A stretch of 6,050 nt of DNA from Bacillota bacterium (lineage in GTDB: Bacteria > Bacillota > Clostridia > Christensenellales > CAG-138): NCBI GenBank assembly GCA_023393045.1, contig JAEWMV010000066.1:1-6050 (forward strand), written 5' to 3'. The notes below the pieces were generated by a model. The model was not told the DNA's origin and searched no databases. It worked only from the letters and a program-made list of their open reading frames with translations. This document shows, in pieces, positions 1 to 6,050 of the stretch. Within the stretch, counting starts at the first letter, position 1. Every line of letters starts with the position of its first letter. Position numbers and translations under genes: made by a program.

Positions 1-8
1 GCTTAAGC

Positions 9-1163
9 TTATTTGAAATTGTCCCTCATCTTATCCATGAGCGTGCGCTTGACGGGTTTTGTCACCGTCAGCTTATCCCCAAAGGATTTCGCAAGCTTTT
101 TCATAAGCTCCTTCTGTTCGTCCGTAAGCTTTTTGGGTATTTGCACGTTCACGCGCACGAGCATGTCGCCCTTGCCGCCCGCGTTGAGCTTGGTGACGCC
201 CTGCTCACGCAGGCGGAAGGTGGTGCCCGTCTGCGTGCCCTCAGGGATGTTGTATTTCACGTTGCCCGTAAGCGTAGGCACCTGTATTTCCCCGCCGAGC
301 GTCGCCACGGTCATGGGCAGATTCATATCCAGATAGATGTCATAGCCCTTGCGCGTGAAAAGCTTATGCGGCTTGACGCTGATTACGATGTACAAATCGC
401 CGTTTGCGCCGCCGCGCTTGCCGGATTCCCCCTCGCCGCGCATGTTGAGCGTCTGCCCGTTGTCGATGCCCGCGGGAACCGTGATGTTGATCTTGTGCGA
501 TTTGCGCACGCGCCCCCTGCCGCGGCATTCCGCGCAGGGCTCCGCGATGATGGCGCCCGTGCCGTTGCACGCGTCGCAGGTGCGCACCGTCGTAAACGCG
601 CCGAACACCGTGTTCTGCTGCACCCGCACCTGGCCCGTGCCGCCGCACGCCGTACACCGGACGGGCTTTGTGCCGGCCTTCGCGCCCGTTCCCGCGCAGG
701 TGGCGCAGTTTTCCTCGCGGGGAATCATGATCTCCTTTTTGCAGCCGAAGGCCGCTTCCTCAAACGTGAGGGCGAGGTTGTACTTCAGGTCGTTGCCCCT
801 GACGGGGCCGTTGCGCGCCTGATGCGCGCCTCCTCCAAAGCCGCCGAACCCGCCGAACATCGTATCGAATATATCCGAAAAGTCGCCGAAGCCCGCGCCC
901 GGGCCGTACCCGCCCGCGCCGCCGCCCGCCATCGGGTCAAACGCGGCGTGCCCGAATTGATCGTATTTGGCGCGCTTATCCTTGTCGGAGAGCACCTCGT
1001 ACGCTTCGTTGACTTCCTTGAACTTGGCCTCGGCCCCGGCTTTGTCCCCGGACTGGAGATCCGGATGGTATTTCTTTGCCAGCTTGCGAAACGCGTTCTT
1101 GATTTCCTCATCCGTCGCACTCCGCTCGACGCCGAGCACCTCGTAATAATCCGCTTTTGCCAC
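9..1163 (-). CDS. dnaJ: Chaperone protein DnaJ (type I Hsp40)
   Basis: This cytoplasmic co-chaperone binds unfolded protein, hands it to DnaK and stimulates DnaK ATP hydrolysis. At 384 residues it has the usual length. Visible domains in order: a J-domain at about 5-70 with the essential HPD at 33-35; a Gly/Phe-rich linker at about 79-118; a zinc-binding region with four CxxCxGxG repeats (Cys 153/156, 170/173, 196/199, 210/213, all eight present); then the C-terminal substrate-binding and dimerisation domains to about 350. All four zinc repeats and the G/F region make it a full type I DnaJ rather than CbpA-like. The start is GTG at 1161-1163, with AGGAG at 1173-1177 (9-nt spacing) and an in-frame stop shortly upstream, so the start is secure. 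It is the last operon gene in view, 102 bp after dnaK. It may have an extra promoter and a leader hairpin. The weaker GTG start and the spacer fit DnaJ being made in smaller amounts than DnaK (inference). Confidence 0.98.
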   Translation of the reverse strand: MAKADYYEVLGVERSATDEEIKNAFRKLAKKYHPDLQSGDKAGAEAKFKEVNEAYEVLSDKDKRAKYDQFGHAAFDPMAGGGAGGYGPGAGFGDFSDIFDTMFGGFGGFGGGAHQARNGPVRGNDLKYNLALTFEEAAFGCKKEIMIPREENCATCAGTGAKAGTKPVRCTACGGTGQVRVQQNTVFGAFTTVRTCDACNGTGAIIAEPCAECRGRGRVRKSHKINITVPAGIDNGQTLNMRGEGESGKRGGANGDLYIVISVKPHKLFTRKGYDIYLDMNLPMTVATLGGEIQVPTLTGNVKYNIPEGTQTGTTFRLREQGVTKLNAGGKGDMLVRVNVQIPKKLTDEQKELMKKLAKSFGDKLTVTKPVKRTLMDKMRDNFK

Positions 1164-1188
1164 TCCCCAACGCTCCTTTTACCCTTAG

Positions 1189-1231
1189 GAGGGCGTTGCG
1201 CAATGCGTTCTCCCACGCATGCAACGCCCTC
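1189..1231 (-). other. Bulged 17-bp stem-loop in the dnaK-dnaJ spacer
   Basis: In the minus-strand transcript the 5' arm (1231-1215, GAGGGCGTTGCATGCGT) pairs completely with the 3' arm (1208-1189). Three extra bases (TGC) bulge from the 3' arm, and a 6-nt loop, GGGAGA, closes the structure. The stem is GC-rich and should be very stable. No T-run follows it, so it does not look like a Rho-independent terminator. It ends 11 nt before the dnaJ Shine-Dalgarno. Likely roles (inference) are a processing or mRNA-stability element separating dnaK from dnaJ expression, or a protective 5' hairpin on a transcript starting near 1244. The structure is read directly from the sequence; the function is not known. 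Confidence 0.75.
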
Positions 1232-1250
1232 GCCAAGCAATCTACACTAC

Positions 1251-1279
1251 ATTATACGACAAGCTTTACTTTTTGTCTT
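1251..1279 (-). promoter_or_regulatory. Candidate internal sigma-A promoter for dnaJ
   Basis: On the minus strand AAGACA (1274-1279) is followed after exactly 17 bp by a perfect TATAAT (1251-1256). The -10 box is consensus and the -35 box matches TTGACA at 4 of 6 positions (GACA). The -35 box lies in the last codons of dnaK and the -10 box in the spacer. Transcription would start near 1243-1245, about 12 nt before the stem-loop and about 80 nt before the dnaJ start codon. It has no CIRCE element, so it would give dnaJ a supply independent of HrcA. The AT-rich 3' end of dnaK could mimic these boxes by chance, so confidence is moderate. Confidence 0.5.
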
Positions 1280-3113
1280 CGTCAATAACCTCATAATCCG
1301 CGTCGACCACATTGTCCTCGGCGGCCTGAGCGCCCGCGTCGCCCGCGCCCTGGTTGTGATTGCCGTCGGGCTGCTGGGGCTGCGCCTGCTTCTGGTAGAT
1401 TTTTCCGAACGCTTCATAGGACACCTCGGTGAGCTTTTCCGTCGCGCTCTTGATGGCGGCGGGGCTGTTGCCCTCCATGGCCTTTTTGAGTTCGGCGATC
1501 TCGGCTTCAATTTTCGCCTTGTCCTCGGCGCCGACCTTGTCGCCAAGCTCCTTTAAGGTCTTCTCGGTGGAGTAGATGAGGCTGTCCGCATGGTTGCGGG
1601 TCTCAACCTCCTCCTTGCGCTCCTTGTCCTCGCCGGCGTACTGCTCCGCGTCGCGCACAGCCTTCTTAATATCGTCCTCGCTCAAATTGGTGGAAGCCGT
1701 GATGGTGACCTTCTGCTCGTTGCCCGTGCCGAGGTCCTTTGCCGAAACATGCACGATGCCGTTGGCGTCGATGTCGAAGCTGACCTCGATCTGCGGCACG
1801 CCGCGCGGCGCGGGCGCAATGCCCGCGAGCTGGAACCTGCCGAGGGTCTTATTGTACTGCGCCATCTCGCGCTCGCCCTGGAGCACATGCACCTCCACGC
1901 TGGTCTGACCGTCCGCCGCAGTGGAAAAGATCTGGCTCTTCTTCGTGGGGATGGTCGTGTTCCTCTCGATGAGGCGCGTGAACACGCCGCCGATGGTCTC
2001 AATGCCAAGGGAAAGCGGCGTGACGTCGAGCAGGAGGATATCCTTCACCTCGCCGCCGAGCACGCCCGCCTGTATGGCCGCGCCCACCGCGACGCACTCG
2101 TCCGGGTTGATGCCCTTGAAGGGCTCCTTGCCGGTGACGGTCTTAACCAATTCCTGCACGCAGGGCACGCGGGTGGAACCGCCCACGAGTATGACCTTTT
2201 CGATCTGTGCGTTGGTGAGCCCGGCGTCCTTCATGGCAAGATTCATGCATTCGCGCGTCTTTTCGACGAGGTCGTGGATGAGCTCCTCGAACTTCGCGCG
2301 GGTGACGGTGATGTCAAGGTGCTTGGGGCCAGCGCTGTCCGCCGTGATGAAGGGTAGGTTGATGTTGGTCTGCACCATGCTCGAAAGCTCGATCTTCGCC
2401 TTTTCGGCAGCTTCCTTGAGCCTCTGGAGCGCCATGCGGTCATTCGCAAGGTCGATGCCCGTGTCCGCCTTGAACTGCTTGACGATATAATCCATCAGGC
2501 GCTGGTCGAAGTCGTCGCCGCCAAGCCTGTTGTTGCCGTTGGTGGCGAGCACCTCGAACACGCCGTCGCCGATCTCGAGCACGGACACGTCAAACGTGCC
2601 GCCGCCCAGGTCGTAAACGAGTATCTTCTGGTTGGTTTCCTTATCCATGCCGTAGGCGAGCGCGGCGGCCGTGGGCTCGTTGATGATGCGAAGCACGTCG
2701 AGCCCTGCGATGCGGCCCGCGTCCTTGGTGGCCTGGCGCTGCGCGTCGGAAAAGTACGCGGGCACGGTGATGACCGCCTGCGCGACCTTCTCGCCGAGGT
2801 ACGCTTCCGCGTCCTGCTTGAGCTTGGCGAGGATCATGGCCGAAATCTCCTGCGGCGTGTAATCCTTGCCGTCGATATTCTTTTTGTAGGACGAGCCCAT
2901 CTCGCGCTTGATGGAGCTTATCGTTCTATCCGGATTGGTGATGGCCTGGCGCTTCGCGGCGCTGCCGACGATGCGCTCGTTCCCCTTGAAGCCCACGACG
3001 GAGGGCGTCGTGCGCGCGCCTTCCGCGTTGGGGATCACAACAGGCTCGCCGCCCTCGAGCACGGCGACGCAGGAATTCGTCGTCCCAAGGTCTATGCCTA
3101 TGATCTTTGCCAT
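1266..3113 (-). CDS. dnaK: Molecular chaperone DnaK (Hsp70)
   Basis: This ATP-dependent Hsp70 binds exposed hydrophobic segments of unfolded proteins in the cytoplasm, cycling with DnaJ and GrpE. It has 615 residues, normal for Gram-positive DnaK. The nucleotide-binding domain (about 1-355) shows IGIDLGTTNSC at 5-15, INEPTAAALAYG at 144-155, the phosphate loop DLGGGTFDVS at 168-177, NRLGGDDFD at 195-203 and VGGSTRVP at 310-317. The interdomain linker DILLLDV is at 358-364, followed by the beta-sandwich substrate domain to about 475 and the helical lid to about 575. A Gln/Gly/Ala-rich tail ends in the typical VVDADYEVIDEDKK. Between residues 70 and 90 it lacks the roughly 24-residue insert of proteobacterial DnaK, a known feature of Gram-positive homologues. 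The ATG start at 3111-3113 has a perfect AGGAGG at 3123-3128 with 9-nt spacing. It follows grpE by 31 bp with no promoter of its own, so it is transcribed from the CIRCE-controlled promoter. Confidence 0.99.
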   Translation of the reverse strand: MAKIIGIDLGTTNSCVAVLEGGEPVVIPNAEGARTTPSVVGFKGNERIVGSAAKRQAITNPDRTISSIKREMGSSYKKNIDGKDYTPQEISAMILAKLKQDAEAYLGEKVAQAVITVPAYFSDAQRQATKDAGRIAGLDVLRIINEPTAAALAYGMDKETNQKILVYDLGGGTFDVSVLEIGDGVFEVLATNGNNRLGGDDFDQRLMDYIVKQFKADTGIDLANDRMALQRLKEAAEKAKIELSSMVQTNINLPFITADSAGPKHLDITVTRAKFEELIHDLVEKTRECMNLAMKDAGLTNAQIEKVILVGGSTRVPCVQELVKTVTGKEPFKGINPDECVAVGAAIQAGVLGGEVKDILLLDVTPLSLGIETIGGVFTRLIERNTTIPTKKSQIFSTAADGQTSVEVHVLQGEREMAQYNKTLGRFQLAGIAPAPRGVPQIEVSFDIDANGIVHVSAKDLGTGNEQKVTITASTNLSEDDIKKAVRDAEQYAGEDKERKEEVETRNHADSLIYSTEKTLKELGDKVGAEDKAKIEAEIAELKKAMEGNSPAAIKSATEKLTEVSYEAFGKIYQKQAQPQQPDGNHNQGAGDAGAQAAEDNVVDADYEVIDEDKK

Positions 3114-3144
3114 TATCTATTTCCTCCTAATTAATCTCTTTTTA

Positions 3145-3741
3145 TTATTTCGCAACCTTCACCATGGTATGGCGGATGATGCGATTTTTTACCTTATAGC
3201 CCTTCTGGAGCACCTCGAGGATATCCCCGCTCCCTTTTCCATCGGCCTCCTCCTGAAGCACCGCGTGGTGGAATTCGGGATCGAAGCAGCCGTCCGCCTC
3301 GATTTCCTCAAGCCCGTTTTTGCCCAGAATATCGTGGAACTTGGTTCTCACAAGCTTCACACCGCTCACCCAATCGCAGTCCTTGCCCGCGGGCGCGGCG
3401 TCTATGGCGCGATCGAGATCGTCGAGCACGGGCAGCAGCGCCTTCATTAAGTTGCGCACGCCCTCCTCGGCGCTCTCGCAGGAGATGTTGGCGTTGCGCT
3501 TGCGGTAGTTGTCGAAATCCGCCTGCAGCCTCTGCAGCAGGACGACGTTTTCGGCGTTCTCCTTCTCCATCGCCTCGATGCGCTGCTTGACCTTGAGGAA
3601 TTCGTCCTTGGTGAGCGTTACGACATCGGGGATTTCGGATTCCGCCGCGCTTTGGGCGTTCTCCCCTGCCGCCGCCGTTTCACTCACTTCGGGTACTTCG
3701 GGCGTTTCAAGCGTTTCTTTGGTTTCGTTGATGTCCTTCAT
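3145..3741 (-). CDS. grpE: GrpE, nucleotide exchange factor for DnaK
   Basis: GrpE forms a dimer that releases ADP from DnaK and resets the chaperone cycle. With the ATG start it has 198 residues. An acidic, disordered N-terminal tail covers about 1-45. A long helix forming the coiled-coil dimer follows at about 46-117 (LLQRLQADFDNYRKR at 68-82, then ALLPVLDDLDRAID at 101-114). The C-terminal beta domain, which contacts DnaK, carries FDPEFHHAV at 153-161 and ends in the family signature GYKVKNRIIR plus HTMVKVA (181-197). The start is ambiguous. ATG at 3739-3741 has AAGGA 10 nt upstream and lies 28 nt after the hrcA stop. TTG at 3766-3768 has AGGAG 10 nt upstream, sits 1 nt after the hrcA stop, and would add 9 residues. 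TTG at 3787-3789 overlaps hrcA and has no obvious site. I chose ATG. Whichever is used, tight spacing suggests coupling of translation with hrcA. Confidence 0.97.
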   Translation of the reverse strand: MKDINETKETLETPEVPEVSETAAAGENAQSAAESEIPDVVTLTKDEFLKVKQRIEAMEKENAENVVLLQRLQADFDNYRKRNANISCESAEEGVRNLMKALLPVLDDLDRAIDAAPAGKDCDWVSGVKLVRTKFHDILGKNGLEEIEADGCFDPEFHHAVLQEEADGKGSGDILEVLQKGYKVKNRIIRHTMVKVAK

Positions 3742-3769
3742 TGGCTTCGTGTCCTTTTTGTTGCGCAAT

Positions 3770-4810
3770 TTACCTGTGCTCCTCTTCAAACATATTCGTA
3801 AGCAGCTCGCTCAAGCTCAGACCGATCTGATTCATGACGGCCACAACCTTTGCGTAGTTCATCCTCGTGGGGCCGATGATCCCAAAGGAGCCTAGCGGCT
3901 CGTCCCCCACGCGGTATTTGGCGGTGACGATACTGCAGTCCTTCATCTCGGAATTCTCGTTCTCGCCGCCTATGGTGATGGTGAATTCCACGTCGCCCCG
4001 CCCCATCAGCATCCTGTAGAGCAAATCCTTCTTCTCGATCGTGGTCAGCAGCGCCCTTGCGCGCTCCACGTCGCTGTATTCCGGGAAATTCAATATGTTC
4101 TTCGTGCCCGAAAGCTCCACGCGGCGCGCGCCCGCGTCGATGCTGCCCTTGAGGGAGGAGAGTATCGCATCGAGGAAATTCTTTTCCTCCGCAAGCTCGC
4201 CGACAAGCTCCTCCAGGCGCAGGGCCTCGATTTCATCCAGCCTGTGCCCCGAAAGCCTGTCGTTGAGAAGTCTCGAAAGCTTCTCCAGATCGAATTCGCT
4301 AAAACCGCTTGGCACCCGTATCATGGAATCGCGCGCAAGCCCCGCGTCCGTGACGATGACGAAGAGCGCCCGGTTGTCGCTGAGCGGCACGATGTGCAGG
4401 TATTTGAGCCGCACGGCATGCAGGCGCGGCGCAAGCACCATGGAAGTATAACGCGTGATGTTCGAAAGCACCAGCGCGGTCTGCTTGACGATTTCGTCCA
4501 CGTCGGAAAAGCGCTGGGAGTAATGCTCCCGTATCGCGGCCATTTCGTCGAAAGTAAGCATGGCGCGGTGCATGATGCTGTTGACGTAGAGGCGATACGC
4601 CTTATCCGAAGGGACGCGCCCCGCCGAGGTGTGCGGCTGCTCGAGAAAGCCCATCTCCTCAAGGTCGCTCATCTCGTTGCGTATCGTCGCGGAGGAAAGG
4701 CCGATGTCCGTGCTTTTTGCAATGGTCCTCGAGCCCACGGGCGCGGCGGTAAGTATATAGTCGTCTATGATCGCCTGCAGTATGCGCAGCTTTCTCGCGT
4801 CCAGTTCCAT
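3770..4810 (-). CDS. hrcA: Heat-inducible transcription repressor HrcA
   Basis: HrcA is a dimeric repressor that binds the CIRCE operator and shuts off class I heat-shock genes. In characterised Firmicutes its activity depends on GroEL, so it is released when chaperones are occupied. At 346 residues it is a typical length. The N-terminal winged helix-turn-helix (about 1-75) contains the recognition region GLSSATIRNEMSDLEEMGFL at 37-56 and HTSAGRVPSDKAYRLYV at 60-76. A GAF-like domain forms most of the middle, with the expected inserted segment, and the C-terminal signature GIIGPTRMNY is at 310-319. The ATG at 4808-4810 has AGGAGG at 4818-4823 with 7-nt spacing, which is strong. It is the first gene after the CIRCE promoter, so it represses its own transcription as well as grpE, dnaK and dnaJ. 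Its TAA stop lies next to, or inside, the possible starts of grpE. No odd or missing motifs were seen. Confidence 0.98.
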   Translation of the reverse strand: MELDARKLRILQAIIDDYILTAAPVGSRTIAKSTDIGLSSATIRNEMSDLEEMGFLEQPHTSAGRVPSDKAYRLYVNSIMHRAMLTFDEMAAIREHYSQRFSDVDEIVKQTALVLSNITRYTSMVLAPRLHAVRLKYLHIVPLSDNRALFVIVTDAGLARDSMIRVPSGFSEFDLEKLSRLLNDRLSGHRLDEIEALRLEELVGELAEEKNFLDAILSSLKGSIDAGARRVELSGTKNILNFPEYSDVERARALLTTIEKKDLLYRMLMGRGDVEFTITIGGENENSEMKDCSIVTAKYRVGDEPLGSFGIIGPTRMNYAKVVAVMNQIGLSLSELLTNMFEEEHR

Positions 4811-4859
4811 CTTACCGCCTCCTTTCCCCTTACTATGCGCAAATTGCCTCTTCCCAATG

Positions 4860-4886
4860 TTAGCACTCGCATCAAACGAGTGCTAA
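4860..4886 (-). promoter_or_regulatory. CIRCE operator (HrcA binding site)
   Basis: The inverted repeat TTAGCACTC (4860-4868), 9-bp spacer (4869-4877), GAGTGCTAA (4878-4886) matches the CIRCE consensus TTAGCACTC-N9-GAGTGCTAA at every arm position. It begins about 5 bp after the predicted start of transcription and lies 50 bp before the hrcA start codon, where bound HrcA would block RNA polymerase. In the transcript the same repeat forms a 9-bp hairpin at the very 5' end, which in characterised operons also affects mRNA stability. It is the only CIRCE seen in the window. Confidence 0.98.
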
Positions 4887-4897
4887 ACCATGGTAAA

Positions 4898-4926
4898 AAT
4901 ATACCGCCCTACGCACTTTTTGTCAA
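4898..4926 (-). promoter_or_regulatory. Sigma-A promoter of the hrcA-grpE-dnaK-dnaJ operon
   Basis: On the minus strand a perfect TTGACA -35 box (4921-4926) is followed by a 17-bp spacer and TATATT as the -10 box (4898-4903, 5 of 6 consensus). Transcription would start near 4891-4894, just upstream of the CIRCE operator, giving a leader of about 80 nt before hrcA. The pairing of a vegetative promoter with a downstream CIRCE is the standard class I arrangement: heat induction comes from loss of HrcA rather than from an alternative sigma factor. Confidence 0.9.
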
Positions 4927-4983
4927 GGCATAGGACGGTGTGCAATGTGACAAAACAGTGATATTCCCATGATTTGTTTTTTG

Positions 4984-6050
4984 CTACATCATTTCGAGTA
5001 AAGCGAGGTTTTCAAAATCCAATCCCTCGTCAGTCAGCCTGAAAAAGCCGTCTTTCTCCACGAGCCAGCCCTTCTGTGCGAGCGTTTTTACCGCCTCCGG
5101 GAACACCTCGTCCACCCTCTTTTTGAAGCGGGCAAAAAACGCCGCACCGGATACGCCCTCGATCTTTCGAAGGCCCAGCATCATGGTCTCGAACATTTCC
5201 TCCTGTAAGGGAATGGCCTGCGCCGCGCCCGCAAGCGGCCTTTCGCCGTTTTCGCATGCGGCGATATAATCCGCAAGGTTCGCGCCGTTCGACCAGCGCA
5301 GCCATTTCCCCTCGACGCGCATGGCGCTATGGGAATTGAGCCCCAGTCCGAGGTATTCCCCATTGTTCCAGTAATTGAGGTTATGGCGGGATTCATAGCC
5401 TATCTTGGCGTAGTTGGAAATCTCATAGCGGCGGTAGCCGAGCGTCTCAAGCAGCGCCATGCCCTGCCTGTGCATTTCGTAGGCCATGTCCTCGTCCGGC
5501 AGGCTCTCGGCGCCGCCCGTGACGTCGGTATAGAGCGGCGTGTTCTCCTCGAGTATGAGCGAATAGGCGCTGACGTGCTCGACCCCAAGCTCCGCGAGTT
5601 TGCGGATGGCGTCAAGATGCGCCGCGAGCGTCTGCTCCGGCAGGGCGTATATGATGTCCGCGTTGATGTTCGTGAAGGCCGCCTCGCGCGCGAGGCGGAA
5701 GCTCTCAAGGAATTGCGCGTAGCTGTGAATGCGGCCGAGGGTTTTTAAAAGCCGGTCGTTCGCGCTCTGCAAGCCAAGAGACAGGCGGTTGACGCCCGCT
5801 CTTTTATAGGCGGAAAGCTTTTCTGTTGTGAGCGTGCCGGGGTTCGCCTCGATGGTGATCTCCGCGTCCGGCGTGATACGGAACTTGCGGCAGAGCTCTT
5901 CAAGAATGCGCGCAATCGCGCTCTCGGACAAAACCGAGGGCGTTCCGCCGCCGATAAACACCGTGTCGTAGGTAAGCTGCGGCAGCGCGTCTCGGCAAAG
6001 CGTCATTTCCTTGATGAGCGCGTCGAGATACGGCTCCATCTGCGCATGAT
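4984..6050 (-). CDS. hemW: HemW-type radical SAM protein, 5' end cut by window edge
   Basis: HemW (formerly called HemN-like or YggW) is a radical-SAM family heme chaperone linked to heme delivery to respiratory proteins; it is not a proven coproporphyrinogen oxidase. The frame stays open to the window edge: codons for His-Ala-Gln precede the first visible Met (6037-6039). So the true start lies outside, with roughly 25-30 residues missing. These would contain the CxxxCxxC motif that ligates the 4Fe-4S cluster, which therefore cannot be checked. Counting from that Met, visible motifs are GGGTPS at 30-35 (SAM binding), EANPGT at 64-69, GVNRLSLGLQS at 82-92, NINADIIYALPEQT at 124-137, VSAYSLILEENTPLY at 156-170 and the HemW signature YEISNYAK with SRHNLNYWNNGEYLGLG (205-233). 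A winged-helix-like C-terminus ends at TAG. YALPEQT differs slightly from the more usual GLPGQT. Its position directly before hrcA is conserved in Firmicutes and supports HemW over HemN. Confidence 0.95.
   Translation of the reverse strand, partial: HAQMEPYLDALIKEMTLCRDALPQLTYDTVFIGGGTPSVLSESAIARILEELCRKFRITPDAEITIEANPGTLTTEKLSAYKRAGVNRLSLGLQSANDRLLKTLGRIHSYAQFLESFRLAREAAFTNINADIIYALPEQTLAAHLDAIRKLAELGVEHVSAYSLILEENTPLYTDVTGGAESLPDEDMAYEMHRQGMALLETLGYRRYEISNYAKIGYESRHNLNYWNNGEYLGLGLNSHSAMRVEGKWLRWSNGANLADYIAACENGERPLAGAAQAIPLQEEMFETMMLGLRKIEGVSGAAFFARFKKRVDEVFPEAVKTLAQKGWLVEKDGFFRLTDEGLDFENLALLEMM

Noticed and set aside
1..8. GCTTAAGC palindrome directly after the dnaJ stop codon
   Set aside because: Too short and AT-centred to be a terminator, and the window ends here, so no following T-run can be judged.
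1189..1231. The dnaK-dnaJ stem-loop as a Rho-independent terminator
   Set aside because: The 3' arm is followed in the transcript by CTAAGGGTAAAAGGAG, with no T-run, and dnaJ follows at once.
141..1556. A 471-codon open frame on the plus strand, spanning dnaJ, the spacer and the 3' end of dnaK
   Set aside because: It is antisense to two certain genes and arises from their GC-rich codon bias. Its translation is Ala/Arg/Val/Leu-rich low-complexity sequence with no recognisable domain, and it ignores gene boundaries.
1590..2357. Long plus-strand frame inside dnaK
   Set aside because: Antisense shadow of DnaK, which is intact and highly conserved across this stretch. The translation shows no family motif.
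2908..3450. Plus-strand frame across the dnaK-grpE junction with a short hydrophobic stretch
   Set aside because: The hydrophobic segment is simply the A/T-rich junction read backwards. Both sense genes are complete.
1194..3770. Shared 10-mer GTTGCGCAAT in the dnaJ leader hairpin (1195-1204) and at the hrcA-grpE junction (3760-3769)
   Set aside because: Several repeated 10-mers are expected by chance in 6 kb. The hrcA leader has only a partial match and the contexts differ, so this is not evidence of a shared regulatory site.
4244..4933. Plus-strand frame covering the 5' half of hrcA, CIRCE and the promoter
   Set aside because: It runs through a perfect operator and promoter of the opposite strand and has no recognisable domain, so it is a shadow.

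Overview
This window is a textbook HrcA/CIRCE-type class I heat-shock operon. All of it reads on the minus strand, in the order hemW (cut by the right window edge), hrcA, grpE, dnaK, dnaJ. The features point to a GC-rich member of the Firmicutes (Bacillota), probably class Clostridia. These are the hemW-hrcA-grpE-dnaK-dnaJ order, a perfect CIRCE operator, strong AGGAGG-type ribosome binding sites, sigma-A-type promoter boxes, and a DnaK without the roughly 24-residue N-terminal insert found in proteobacterial DnaK. The genus cannot be named from the sequence alone.

Layout, in direction of transcription (right to left). hemW fills about 6050-4984 and lacks its 5' end. A 173-bp intergenic region (4983-4811) follows, holding a near-consensus sigma-A promoter (4898-4926), the CIRCE operator (4860-4886) and a strong Shine-Dalgarno (SD) sequence. 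hrcA runs 4810-3770. grpE begins at or just after the end of hrcA (best start 3741) and ends at 3145. dnaK follows after a short gap (3113-1266). A 102-bp spacer then carries a possible secondary promoter and a 17-bp bulged stem-loop, and dnaJ (GTG start at 1163) runs to within 8 bp of the left edge.

The genes form one functional unit. DnaK is the ATP-driven Hsp70 chaperone, DnaJ delivers substrate and stimulates ATP hydrolysis, and GrpE exchanges nucleotide. HrcA represses the operon by binding CIRCE, just downstream of the predicted transcription start. HemW, a radical-SAM heme chaperone family protein, is the usual upstream neighbour in Firmicutes and is not part of the chaperone cycle.

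I found no undescribed system, mobile element, CRISPR array, tRNA or rRNA here. No gene-free stretch exceeds 300 bp. The least ordinary part is the dnaK-dnaJ spacer: promoter-like boxes, a strong hairpin, a tiny upstream ORF inside the hairpin, and an SD/anti-SD complementarity. Together these suggest that dnaJ may be controlled separately from dnaK. The long plus-strand open frames are antisense shadows of these genes.
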